DNA from: an uncultured Clostridia bacterium
GTDB taxonomy: Bacteria; Bacillota; Clostridia; Oscillospirales; Acutalibacteraceae
Direction of reading: 5' to 3'
Length of the DNA stretch: 64,000 nt
Assembly (NCBI GenBank): GCA_937892115.1
Contig: CALAUI010000020.1
Span: forward strand, 1-64,000
Position numbers and translations under genes: made by a program. The notes beneath the pieces are model-generated. The model was not told the DNA's origin. It made no database searches and saw only the letters and a program-made list of their open reading frames with translations. Each line of letters begins with the position of its first letter. Position 1 is the first letter of the stretch. Below are positions 1-8,634 of the stretch, piece by piece.

Positions 1-63
<63 letters not shown>

Positions 64-301
64 GTATCTCAAAGTCCTAAGACCTTAAAATCTTTTCAGA
101 GCTTTAATCGCTCAGATGTCTACTGACATCTTCTCTTCTTGTTATTCACAAGAATTACTGTTGTACTTGAAAGTACTTCTCAAATTAATCTTCAAGGGTA
201 TTCTTTTCCTTGCTTATTTCGTCGTTGTTTAATTTTCAAGGTGCGCTGCACTCTCTCGTGAGTGCCTTGATAATATACCACACCCCTGTCCATCTTGTCA
301 A
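64..301 (-). promoter_or_regulatory. rRNA operon promoter and transcribed leader
   Basis: On the minus strand a -35 box TTGACA (296-301) and a -10 box TATATT (272-277) are separated by 18 bp. The expected start is near 265, giving a roughly 200-nt leader before 16S. A small hairpin (GCACTC/GAGTGC, 249-266) sits at the start of the transcript. The rest of the leader is AT-rich, as rRNA leaders in Clostridia usually are; it probably pairs with the spacer downstream of 16S for RNase III processing, but that spacer is outside the window. No gene is seen here. Confidence 0.75.
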
Positions 302-460
302 CATCTTTTTTCCCTTTTTTTATCCCTTTTATCAACTTGGCCAGGTGTGCCATTCGGTGAGCCCTTGTGCCGTAACGGTTTTGCCCGTTTTTATATATTA
401 AAAAACGTTTTTCGGGATGCAGATTTTACCGAAATTTACCGATATATCTTCGGATAAACG

Positions 461-495
461 AAAAAGCACAGAGACAGCTGTCTGCCTCCGTGCTT
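461..495 (-). terminator. intrinsic terminator of the dacA-end operon
   Basis: On the minus strand, AAGCACGGAG (486-495) pairs with CTCTGTGCTT (464-473) with one G-U pair, the intervening bases contain the palindrome GACAGCTGTC, and a run of T follows (461-465). It lies about 30 nt after the dacA stop and closes the long minus-strand run that begins near 14 kb. The 300 bases between it and the rRNA promoter (302-460) hold no gene that I can support. Confidence 0.85.
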
Positions 496-523
496 ATATA
501 TATTATACAGTATTATATCAAGA

Positions 524-1882
524 TTATTTATCCTTAAAGAAATCCTTGTAGCTCAGCGGCTTAAGATCGTTTTTCTTTCCGCCGCCCGTACCGTTTTTCC
601 GCATTACTATCAGTACGATAAGCACCGCCGCCGCAAGAATGAGTATAATCTGGAATGCGGTGGACCTGAACATCCTGACTATCAGGTTGCCGATGGCGGA
701 AAGGAAGCTCCTCTTGACGGGGGCAGCCGCCACCAGGTCTATTGTTTTAATTACCTCACCCGCATAGTGCACCTCACCCTTACAGATAACATCGCCTTCT
801 TCAATCGGCGCGTTAACGTGCTCGGGCTTTGTTTTATCAACGATGGTTACATACAGACCGCCGGCATCTATTGATTTGGGCATAAGACTGAATGCGGATG
901 CGGAAGGGCTGAGACTGACGTAGTCGCTTTTGCCGTATCTTACCTTGACCTCACCTACTATTTTTGCGGCATCCGCAATGGAAATGAGGCGAAGATTGGT
1001 TACTGCCCAGTCAATCATATTCTTACAGTCAACGAATGCGCCGTTTTCGTCCACGTGGTCGTCGTCAATGTCTTCCATAGTCCCGCCCATGGCAACGGCA
1101 ATGTAATTATAGCCGTTATTTGAGGCACTTACCGCAAGGCACTGACCTGCGCCCGAGGTGTAACCGGTTTTACCGCCGTCAATATAACGGCAGTAATAAT
1201 CCTTGATTGCTCCGTTGAGGGTTTTATTGGTATTGGTTATTGTACGTTTATCCTGCTGTGAGGTTTCGGGAAGCTCATAGGACCTTTTGGATGAAATCTC
1301 CGCAAATTTGCTGAGCTTCATGGCATTTTCAAGCAAAACCGCCATATCCGCGGCAGATGAATAGTGATTTTCGGAGTCAAGGCCGTGAACGTTTTCGAAA
1401 TGGGTATTGATACATCCCAGACTCTGAGCGTAATTATTCATCTTATCCACAAATTCCCGGCGGTTATCTCCCGTGAGGTAATTTGCCAGTACGGTCGCCG
1501 CATCGTTGGCAGACGCCACAAGCAGACAGCAGAGAAGATCGTAAACCGTATAGACCTCACCCGCTTTGAGTCCGCCCGTTGAGCTGCCCGTTCCCTTAAG
1601 CTCGTCAATACAGCTCTGCGGGACGGTAACGGTCTGCTGAAGGTCGGGCACGCCCGTAAGGATAACGCATGCGGTAACTATCTTTGTGAGAGATGCGCAT
1701 TTTACCTGCTTATTTTCATCCTTGGAAAAGATGACCTCATCGTTATCCGTGCATATCATATAATAGCACTGAGAATGAAAGCCCTGCTCCAGAAACTCAT
1801 CATACTCTGCCTGAGCCGGAGTGCAGAATACGACCGACGTAAGCAGAATCAGAACAAACAGTATACTTATTGCCTTTTTCAT
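524..1882 (-). CDS. dacA: D-alanyl-D-alanine carboxypeptidase (penicillin-binding protein 5 family)
   Basis: This 452-residue protein should trim the terminal D-Ala from peptidoglycan pentapeptides at the outer face of the membrane. The three active-site motifs of the penicillin-binding fold are visible: SLTK at residues 64-67 (acylated serine S64), SAN at 124-126 and KTG at 238-240. A signal peptide covers residues 1-25, and a C-terminal segment around 405-425 is a strongly hydrophobic membrane anchor followed by a Lys/Arg-rich cytoplasmic tail. Family members often end in an amphipathic helix instead, so the true transmembrane anchor is a mild variation. It is the last gene before the terminator, 15 nt after the aldolase gene. 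It could serve vegetative or sporulation wall maturation; sequence alone does not decide. Confidence 0.93.
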   Translation of the reverse strand: MKKAISILFVLILLTSVVFCTPAQAEYDEFLEQGFHSQCYYMICTDNDEVIFSKDENKQVKCASLTKIVTACVILTGVPDLQQTVTVPQSCIDELKGTGSSTGGLKAGEVYTVYDLLCCLLVASANDAATVLANYLTGDNRREFVDKMNNYAQSLGCINTHFENVHGLDSENHYSSAADMAVLLENAMKLSKFAEISSKRSYELPETSQQDKRTITNTNKTLNGAIKDYYCRYIDGGKTGYTSGAGQCLAVSASNNGYNYIAVAMGGTMEDIDDDHVDENGAFVDCKNMIDWAVTNLRLISIADAAKIVGEVKVRYGKSDYVSLSPSASAFSLMPKSIDAGGLYVTIVDKTKPEHVNAPIEEGDVICKGEVHYAGEVIKTIDLVAAAPVKRSFLSAIGNLIVRMFRSTAFQIILILAAAVLIVLIVMRKNGTGGGKKNDLKPLSYKDFFKDK

Positions 1883-1897
1883 AAAAATACCTGTTGC

Positions 1898-3094
1898 TTA
1901 TTTTGTTGCCTGCTTGGAATACTTAAGAGTATAGATTACTCTCATAAGGAGTGCTTCCGCAGGATTGATGGGCTTCGCGGCATCAAATACCTTGGTGCCT
2001 AAAAGAGTAAGACAGCTCTTGCTCATAATCATATCAACTGCCTCTGCATCGCCTTCAACACCGCCGCAGCAGAGTGCGCCCTTATTCTTGAGAAGAACGG
2101 CGTTCTTGCCCTTGATCTTTGAGCCGCAGCAGGATTCCTTCTTAGCAACTTTAATCTTCGTGCCGCAAATCTGGCTGAAGTCGTCAAGGAGGGGCTTCAT
2201 CGTCTTACCGATAGCCGAAACGGCAAGAGTTTCCTTATCGGTATTGTGGATAATGTAATTGAACTTGGGCTGAGCAAGGTAAATGCTTCTGTGTGCCTCG
2301 GCTGTATCGGTAACCTCATCGTTGGTCGTGCCGGTATGAAGGTCCATGCTGACCTCCTTGCCGTCGCCGTTATTCGTGAGGGTGATAATGCCGTTTTCTC
2401 TGTCGCAGGAGCTGTTGTAGGTTTCGGATTTATCAAGGTCTACAAAGGTGGTTCTTGCTACTCTGCTGACGATTTTTTCGCAGAACTGATCAAGATTTGC
2501 TGCTGCAATACCGAACTTTTCCTTTGCACCTGCAAGAATATACTCTGCACAGTATTTTTCAAGGCAGGCGGCAACGTCAAATGCTTCGTTGAAATCCGCT
2601 CCGTAGCAAAGAGCGCCGTGGTGAGCCATGATAACCGCCTTTGAATCGCTGAATTTAAGTGCGGTCGTAACGCCCTGTCTGAGCTTGCCGGTACTGGGAA
2701 GACCGTAGCCGCCCAGAAGGATATCCTTGCCGATAATCTTCTTTGCTTCTCCCGTTACGGTATCAATGCCGTTTTTGAGAGCGCTGATAACAGACGCGTT
2801 CTTCTGATGGGTATGGATAACGAAATTTGCTTCGGGATACATTTTGTAAACCTCTGCGTGGATACCCTTTTCACTGGAGGGCTTAACGTCACCGCTCCAT
2901 GCAAGGTCTTCAATGGCAACCTCAACTATATCTTCGGGTTTGAGTCCGATATAGGGCTTTCCGCTGGGAGTGATTACGAAGGTTTTGTCGTCAATGCGGC
3001 AGCTTACGTTGCCCCATGTTCTTGCGATAAGACCCTCTGCAACGAGTTTTTCGCCTGCTTCAATTACGAGCTTTTTTGCTTCATTGATTTCCAT
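1898..3094 (-). CDS. tandem class II aldolase/adducin-family protein
   Basis: This 398-residue protein resembles L-fuculose/L-ribulose-phosphate aldolases and epimerases. The first half keeps the family's key residues: the glycine/serine-rich phosphate-binding start (WGNVS, 27-31), SSE at 73-75 (catalytic Glu), HTH at 94-96 and HHG at 158-160 (zinc ligands). The second half (about 215-390) repeats the same pattern in degenerate form: AHRSIYL matches IHAEVYK, IIHNT replaces the zinc-binding HTH, and LLKNKGALCCGG matches IMAHHGALCYGA. It therefore looks like an internal duplication with one live and one dead site, twice the usual family length of about 200-230. The substrate cannot be named; no sugar kinase or isomerase is adjacent. 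Confidence 0.8.
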   Translation of the reverse strand: MEINEAKKLVIEAGEKLVAEGLIARTWGNVSCRIDDKTFVITPSGKPYIGLKPEDIVEVAIEDLAWSGDVKPSSEKGIHAEVYKMYPEANFVIHTHQKNASVISALKNGIDTVTGEAKKIIGKDILLGGYGLPSTGKLRQGVTTALKFSDSKAVIMAHHGALCYGADFNEAFDVAACLEKYCAEYILAGAKEKFGIAAANLDQFCEKIVSRVARTTFVDLDKSETYNSSCDRENGIITLTNNGDGKEVSMDLHTGTTNDEVTDTAEAHRSIYLAQPKFNYIIHNTDKETLAVSAIGKTMKPLLDDFSQICGTKIKVAKKESCCGSKIKGKNAVLLKNKGALCCGGVEGDAEAVDMIMSKSCLTLLGTKVFDAAKPINPAEALLMRVIYTLKYSKQATK

Positions 3095-3117
3095 AGTATT
3101 CCTATCCTTTCTCTTTT

Positions 3118-6100
3118 TTATCTGTCAAGACCGAGTTTCTTCGCCATTTCATAGCTCTTGAGCTCAAGCATCTTTGAAACGCCCTCTTCCTGCATGGTAA
3201 CACCGTAGAGGATATCCGCTTCCTCCATCGTGCCTCGCCTGTGGGTAATGAGGATAAACTGGGTATTGTTTGTCATATTACGTACGTAGCTTGCATAACG
3301 GCTTACGTTAACGTCGTCAAGTGCCGCCTCAACCTCGTCAAAGATACAGAAGGGGGCGGGGTTGATTTTAAGAATGGCAAAGAGGAGTGCGATTGCCGCA
3401 AGTCCCTTTTCACCGCCGGAAAGAAGGTCAATATTCTGAACGTTCTTGCCGGGGGGCTGTACCTTGATGTTGATGTTGCATTCAAGTACGTCCTGGGGAT
3501 CGTCAAGCACGAGCTCGGCTTTACCGCCGTCAAACAGATCCTTGAAGGTCAGTCCGAATTCGTTATTGATAAGCCGGAACTGCTCTCTGAACTTCTCCGC
3601 CATCTTACCCGTAAGCTCTTCTATAATCTTTTCAAGCTCCGTCTTGGATTTCTCAACGTCGGTAAGCTGACCGTTCAGGTATTCGTATCTTTCGCCGACT
3701 TCCTTGTATTCTTCAATCGCGCCTACGTTTACGCTGCCGAGTGCTCTGATTTTGCCTTTGATTTCCTGAAGGGTACGCTGTGCCTGAGGAATATCCTCGG
3801 GTACCTCTCCGATTTCCATGGCATCACGGAAGGTGAGCTGATATTCGTCATAAAGCTTATTCTTCGTGGTTTCAAGGGCATTGTCAAGGGCTGTCTTTTT
3901 CTCATCAAGACGGGCAATTTCGCCGCTGAGCTTTTCTTTTTCCTCCGAATAGTCCTTCTCCCTTGAGCGAAGGCGAACGCTTTCCGCATCGTTGGAGGTT
4001 CTGTCGGAAATAAGCTCCGTGATTTTATCTTCGGTCAGCTTCGTGCCGTCTCTCAGGTCAGCCGCTTCTTTTTCAAGAGCGGCGATATTTTCGGTAATTC
4101 TTTCGTTTTCCGCTTTTATCTGCTCGATTTCTTCCGTAAGTCTGCCGGATTTATCCGCAAGGGCTTCCTTGCTGAGAAGTGCGGCTTCTATGACGGAATT
4201 GCACGCTTCTATTTCCTTGTTCAGAGCAAGGATATCAAGATTGAGGGCATTCTGGATTTCCGCGGATTTTTCGCGGCGTTCCTCAAGAACGCTTCTCTCC
4301 TCGTCAAGCTGGGAAAGCTCATCATTGAGCTTGTCTGTTTCGGCAGTGATTTTTTCTATTTCGCTGTCTGCCTTCGCCTCTGCCTGTGCGGAAGCGGCTA
4401 TTCTCTGAAGGGAATTTTCCTTTTCCGTGAGAAGCTCATCGATATGATTCTTTGCGGCATTGTATCTGTCCTCAATCAGCTTCAGATTTCCTTCTGCTCT
4501 GATAAGGTCTTCCTGAATCTTTATGATTTCGGCTTCGCCCGCATCCATCTCCGCCCTCGCGGTGGTGATTTCCGCGTCAAGGACCTCCACGCTTTTCGTC
4601 TTTTCTTCAAGACGCTGTGTGAGAACCTTAACGTCCTCCTTCAGCTCCTCAATCTCGTTGATTCTGCTGAGGAAGCCCGTTCCCGAGCCCCTTGAGCCGC
4701 CGGTCATGGAGCCGCCTGCATTGAGCACCTGACCGTCAAGAGTGACTATTCTGAATCTGTGGTCATATTTCTTTGACATTACGATGCCGTTATCAATGTT
4801 ATCGATAACGACCGTTCTGCCCAGAAGATCATTTATTATTCCGGCATATTTCTTATCGCAGTCAACAAGGTTTGACGCCATGTCAACGTAGCCGTCGTTG
4901 TTTTCAACACCTTTTTCCGTAAACGGTCTGCCCTTGACCGAGGTAAGAGGAAGGAAGGTGGCACGGCCTGCTCTGTTTTGCTGCAGATATTCCATTGCCC
5001 TCTTTGCGGCATACTCGTCATCGGTCACAATATTCTGAATTGCGCCGCCGAGTGCGATTTCAATCGCAACGGCATATTCGCCCTTGGTGGAAATCAGCTG
5101 TGAAACGGTGCCTCTGATACCTCTTAACGCACCTCTCTTGGCTTCCTTGATTACCTTCTGCACCGAGCCGGCGTAACCGTCAAGATTCTTTTCAAGGTCG
5201 TCCAGCATTTTAATGCGGGCTTCCTTCTGATATATATCAAGATTGAGACTGTCTATTTCTCCGTGAAGCTTATCCGCCTTACCCTGCCTTGTTTCTATGA
5301 TAAGACGGTAACCGTCAAGGGCGTTGTTTACGTCCTCTTCATCGTCCTTGCATTTGCGGATTTCTCTTTCCGCAGATGATTTCTCGATTTCAAGGGTATC
5401 AATGATACCGCCTCTGGTTTCAATTACCTCGTCAATGGTGGCAATTCTCGTTTTCAGCTCGGACGCGGTGGAAAGAGCGGTGGATTTTTCAACTCTGAGA
5501 TCTGAAAGACGCATGGCGGCATCCGTCAGCTTATCGTTTACTTCTCTGACCTTTTCGCTGTTTTCACCGTTCAGACCGAGAAGGGAATTGAGCTTTTCGA
5601 GTTCCCCTGCAAGCTCCTCCTTTTTTGCCTCAATCTGATTTTGCTTATCTGCTATTTCCGCCTGAGCACCTGCGATCTGCTCCTCCGTCTGAGCAACGGT
5701 CTTTTCGCCGTCACCCATATCGGCTTCGATTCTTTCAATGGTACCCAGATTATGCTCTATCGTATTCTTTTCAACAGCGATTTTACCGTCAATCACTGCC
5801 GCCTGCTCTTCGGAATCGGAAATGGACCTTGTGAGGCGTTCAACCTCCGCGGTAAGATTCTGTCCCTTTTCAACTGCCGCTTCAATCTGCTGTTCAACCT
5901 CTGCAAGCTTTGACTCAACATCCGCATACTGTGCGGTGGCGATGGAAAGCTTGTTTTCCTGCTCACGCAGGTCGTTGCCCGATTTCTCGATGGTATGAAG
6001 CCACAGACCGATTTCAAGCGTCTTTTTCTCGTCGGAAAGAGCAAGGAATTTTACGGCTTTTTCACTCTGTGTCTTCAGAGGCCCTATACGGGATTCCAGC

Positions 6101-6690
6101 TCTGCAAGGATATCTCTCAGACGGATAAGATTTTCCTCTGCCTGCTCAAGCCGTCTGTTGGCATCGGCGCGTCTGTATCTGAAATGGGAAATACCTGCCG
6201 CTTCCTCAAGCATATCACGGCGCTGTGTGGACTTTGCGGAAACGAGGTCCGCAATCCTGCCCTGGCTGACCATTGAATAACCGTCTCTGCCGAGACCCGT
6301 ATCCATAAACAGCTCGTGGATATCCCTCAGTCGGCTCTCTTCTCCGTTGATTTTATATTCACTTTCTCCGGACCTGTAATATCTTCTCGTAACGGAAACC
6401 TGATCGGTATCCTTTGCAAGAGAGCGGTCCTTATTGTCCATGTGCAGGGTTACTTCGGCATAGCCGAGGGCCTTTCTGCGATCGGTACCGCCGAAAATAA
6501 CATCCTCCATACGCGCGCCTCGGAGGGCCTTGGTGGATTGCTCACCCAGTACCCAGCGTACCGCATCGGAAATATTACTTTTGCCGGAGCCGTTCGGTCC
6601 CACTACGCCGGTGATTCCCTTGCCCAGCTCCAGAACGGTCTTATCCGGGAAGGATTTGAATCCCTGCATTTCAATTGATTTAAGTAACAT
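3118..6690 (-). CDS. smc: chromosome segregation protein SMC
   Basis: This 1190-residue SMC ATPase dimerises and, with ScpA and ScpB, compacts and separates chromosomes. The N-terminal head has the Walker A motif GPNGSGKS at 31-38 and the C-terminal head has the signature LSGGEK followed by the Walker B region FCIFDEVEAALDD near residue 1115. Two long heptad-rich coiled coils flank a glycine-rich hinge at roughly 510-665. Length is normal for Firmicute SMC. It is followed by the aldolase gene and preceded, 4 nt upstream, by the radical SAM gene, after rnc. The rnc-smc neighbourhood is widespread in Firmicutes, although ftsY, the usual downstream partner, is missing here. Confidence 0.98.
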   Translation of the reverse strand: MLLKSIEMQGFKSFPDKTVLELGKGITGVVGPNGSGKSNISDAVRWVLGEQSTKALRGARMEDVIFGGTDRRKALGYAEVTLHMDNKDRSLAKDTDQVSVTRRYYRSGESEYKINGEESRLRDIHELFMDTGLGRDGYSMVSQGRIADLVSAKSTQRRDMLEEAAGISHFRYRRADANRRLEQAEENLIRLRDILAELESRIGPLKTQSEKAVKFLALSDEKKTLEIGLWLHTIEKSGNDLREQENKLSIATAQYADVESKLAEVEQQIEAAVEKGQNLTAEVERLTRSISDSEEQAAVIDGKIAVEKNTIEHNLGTIERIEADMGDGEKTVAQTEEQIAGAQAEIADKQNQIEAKKEELAGELEKLNSLLGLNGENSEKVREVNDKLTDAAMRLSDLRVEKSTALSTASELKTRIATIDEVIETRGGIIDTLEIEKSSAEREIRKCKDDEEDVNNALDGYRLIIETRQGKADKLHGEIDSLNLDIYQKEARIKMLDDLEKNLDGYAGSVQKVIKEAKRGALRGIRGTVSQLISTKGEYAVAIEIALGGAIQNIVTDDEYAAKRAMEYLQQNRAGRATFLPLTSVKGRPFTEKGVENNDGYVDMASNLVDCDKKYAGIINDLLGRTVVIDNIDNGIVMSKKYDHRFRIVTLDGQVLNAGGSMTGGSRGSGTGFLSRINEIEELKEDVKVLTQRLEEKTKSVEVLDAEITTARAEMDAGEAEIIKIQEDLIRAEGNLKLIEDRYNAAKNHIDELLTEKENSLQRIAASAQAEAKADSEIEKITAETDKLNDELSQLDEERSVLEERREKSAEIQNALNLDILALNKEIEACNSVIEAALLSKEALADKSGRLTEEIEQIKAENERITENIAALEKEAADLRDGTKLTEDKITELISDRTSNDAESVRLRSREKDYSEEKEKLSGEIARLDEKKTALDNALETTKNKLYDEYQLTFRDAMEIGEVPEDIPQAQRTLQEIKGKIRALGSVNVGAIEEYKEVGERYEYLNGQLTDVEKSKTELEKIIEELTGKMAEKFREQFRLINNEFGLTFKDLFDGGKAELVLDDPQDVLECNINIKVQPPGKNVQNIDLLSGGEKGLAAIALLFAILKINPAPFCIFDEVEAALDDVNVSRYASYVRNMTNNTQFILITHRRGTMEEADILYGVTMQEEGVSKMLELKSYEMAKKLGLDR

Positions 6691-6694
6691 CTTT

Positions 6695-7690
6695 TTACCT
6701 TATCCTGACTTTGTATTTTTCAATACCGTCCTCTTCGGTGACGGTGCAGATGTAACCGCGGTCACGGAAATAATCAAGATTTGCCTTCCGCTGACCCGTC
6801 ATTTTTGATCTGTTTCCCCGACCCACTGCCAGAATGTATTTTCCGGGGGGAAGGGTGATAAGCTCTCTGAACGCCGCATCACGGTAAATGCGTCCTTCGC
6901 AAAGCTCTCTGAGCGCCGGATGATATGCTCCGCCCGCAAAGCCGCTTTCAACGTCTCCGCCGGAATGAAGTCCCACGCGAATGACTCTGATTCCTTCATT
7001 CTCAAACATGGGGATAAGCTTTGAGCATAGCTCAACCGATTCTTCAACGCCCTTGGGTATGAATTCGTTTCTTCTCATCAGCTCACACAGACGGGTACCC
7101 TCAAGCACCACCGTAGGATAAATCCTGACCGTGGCTGGATGAAGAGCGATGATTTTTTTCGCGGTTTCAATACTGTCCTCATCTTCGGAGCCGTAAAGCC
7201 CGGTCATCATCTGTAATCCCGTTTCAAAGCCGTACGCCTTAAGCATGGTCACTGCGTCAGTCGTCTGCTTTTCCGTGTGTCCTCTTTCGTTAAGCTCAAG
7301 AACTCTGTCGTCAAGCGACTGGGCTCCCAGCTCAACTGCGGTAACACCGTATTTTTTGAGAATATTGCAGATTTCCTCCGAAATCCCGTCGGGTCTGGTG
7401 GAAATTCTTATTCCCGAAAACAGTCCGTCTTCAACGTAGGTGTATGCCGCTTCAAGAAGGGAAATCATATAGTCACGGTCAACCATGGTGAACGATCCGC
7501 CGAAAAACGCTATCTCTCCGCCTGCCGCCGTTTCTCTGTCAAGTGACGAGAGGGCAACCTTTACGGCTGAATGTACGTCATCGGGGCAAAGCTCCTTCTG
7601 ATATCCCGTTATTGTTCTCTGATTGCAGAAGCTGCAGGTGTGGGGACACCCTTTATGCACTACAAACAGAGCAACGTTTACGTGCTTCAT
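6695..7690 (-). CDS. Elp3-type radical SAM protein
   Basis: A 331-residue radical SAM protein. The cluster-binding motif is C15-x3-C19-x2-C22, followed by a glycine-rich SAM-binding stretch (FFGGSF at about 64-69) and a typical TIM-barrel pattern with conserved RIYPTVVL and GTRL segments seen in Elp3/YhcC-like proteins. It lacks the GNAT acetyltransferase half of true Elp3, so tRNA wobble-uridine acetyltransfer is not expected from this protein alone. Homologues sit between rnc and smc in many Clostridia. Its stop overlaps no gene, but its start overlaps the rnc stop by 4 nt, which suggests translational coupling. The exact reaction is unknown. Confidence 0.85.
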   Translation of the reverse strand: MKHVNVALFVVHKGCPHTCSFCNQRTITGYQKELCPDDVHSAVKVALSSLDRETAAGGEIAFFGGSFTMVDRDYMISLLEAAYTYVEDGLFSGIRISTRPDGISEEICNILKKYGVTAVELGAQSLDDRVLELNERGHTEKQTTDAVTMLKAYGFETGLQMMTGLYGSEDEDSIETAKKIIALHPATVRIYPTVVLEGTRLCELMRRNEFIPKGVEESVELCSKLIPMFENEGIRVIRVGLHSGGDVESGFAGGAYHPALRELCEGRIYRDAAFRELITLPPGKYILAVGRGNRSKMTGQRKANLDYFRDRGYICTVTEEDGIEKYKVRIR

Positions 7691-8361
7691 TTTACTATTC
7701 CCATAAGAACAAGGGCTTCCCTTGCCGCCATCTGCTCGGCTATCTTTTTACTCTTTCCTTCGCCTTTGCCGATTACGTTGCTGTTAAGGTGGACCTCAAC
7801 GACAAAATGCTTGTCGTGGGCAGGTCCGGATTCGTCAACGAGAACGTACTCGATATGCTCCTCGGGGTTGCGCTGAACAACCTCCTGCAGCTCCGTCTTG
7901 TAATCGCCGGTATTATCCAGCTTGTCGTGACGCGCTACATAGCGAAGGGCTATCTTCTGTGCCTCTTCAAGTCCGCCGTCAAGAAAGACTGCCGCAAGCA
8001 CCGCCTCAAAGGCATCTGCCAGCATGGAGGGCTTATGTCTGCCGTCCATTCTTTCTTCGCCCTTACCCAGATAGAGGGCAGAGCCGATATCCAGCTCCGC
8101 TGCGAATAAGCTCAACGCCTTTTCACATACCCTTGCCGCTCTGTGCTTGGTAAGGTCTCCCTCGGCGCAGGAATAATTCTTATAAAAATAGTTTGCGGAT
8201 ATGAAGCCCAGTACCGCGTCTCCCAGAAACTCAAGACGCTCGTTGCATACGACGCCTTTTTCGTTTGCATAGGAGGAATGGGTCAATGCAGTTTTAAGAA
8301 GGGATATATCCTTGAAATGATATCCCAGAGCATCCTGCAATGCTTCAAGTTTTTCTTCCAT
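7687..8361 (-). CDS. rnc: ribonuclease III
   Basis: This 224-residue enzyme cuts double-stranded RNA, including rRNA precursors. The signature NERLEFLGDAVL occupies residues 40-51 and carries metal-binding acidic residues; a second acidic set (DAFEA, near 114-118) follows. The C-terminal third (from about 155) is a double-stranded RNA-binding domain ending in KKIAEQMAAREAL. The reading frame stays open 153 bases further upstream, but the residues there do not resemble RNase III and would run through the carrier-protein gene; ATG at 8361 has a GGAGA ribosome binding site about 8 nt upstream and gives the usual family length. Confidence 0.97.
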   Translation of the reverse strand: MEEKLEALQDALGYHFKDISLLKTALTHSSYANEKGVVCNERLEFLGDAVLGFISANYFYKNYSCAEGDLTKHRAARVCEKALSLFAAELDIGSALYLGKGEERMDGRHKPSMLADAFEAVLAAVFLDGGLEEAQKIALRYVARHDKLDNTGDYKTELQEVVQRNPEEHIEYVLVDESGPAHDKHFVVEVHLNSNVIGKGEGKSKKIAEQMAAREALVLMGIVK

Positions 8362-8386
8362 TGCCTGTCTCCTTAGTTTATTTGCC

Positions 8387-8608
8387 TTAATATGCTTCGG
8401 AAATGGCCTTCGCCAGATCTGAAACCGTCCACTCAAGCTCGGGAACGGTCTGAAGCTCAATTTCAAGCCCCTGACAGATTGCGTCCGTGAGCTCCTGCAG
8501 TTCAAACTCGTCACCGACTATGTTTTCAAACGGCGTTTCCTCATTGAGCGCGGTTTCATCCAATCCCAATTCGTCGCAAATCAATGTCATCAATTCATCA
8601 AGACTCAT
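8387..8608 (-). CDS. acyl-carrier-protein-like protein lacking the phosphopantetheine serine
   Basis: A 73-residue acidic four-helix protein whose size, charge and pattern match acyl carrier proteins. ACPs carry a 4'-phosphopantetheine arm on the serine of a G-A-D-S-L motif at the start of helix 2. When the following EL-x4-I...LEIEL region is aligned, the corresponding window here is V31-G32-D33-E34-F35, so glutamate replaces the serine and no serine is nearby. It therefore should not be modifiable in the normal way. ATG at 8608 is chosen because GGAGG lies 8 nt upstream; an earlier ATG at 8638 has no such site. It sits between rnc and trmFO, where true acpP often precedes rnc in other bacteria, so it may be a descendant of acpP that has taken another role. 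Confidence 0.7.
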   Translation of the reverse strand: MSLDELMTLICDELGLDETALNEETPFENIVGDEFELQELTDAICQGLEIELQTVPELEWTVSDLAKAISEAY

Positions 8609-8634
8609 ATTTACACCTCCGGATAATGATCTTG

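Noticed and set aside
3241..3966. 241-codon plus-strand frame inside smc
   Set aside because: It is antisense to a clearly conserved SMC coiled-coil and head region; long antisense frames are common here because of codon usage.
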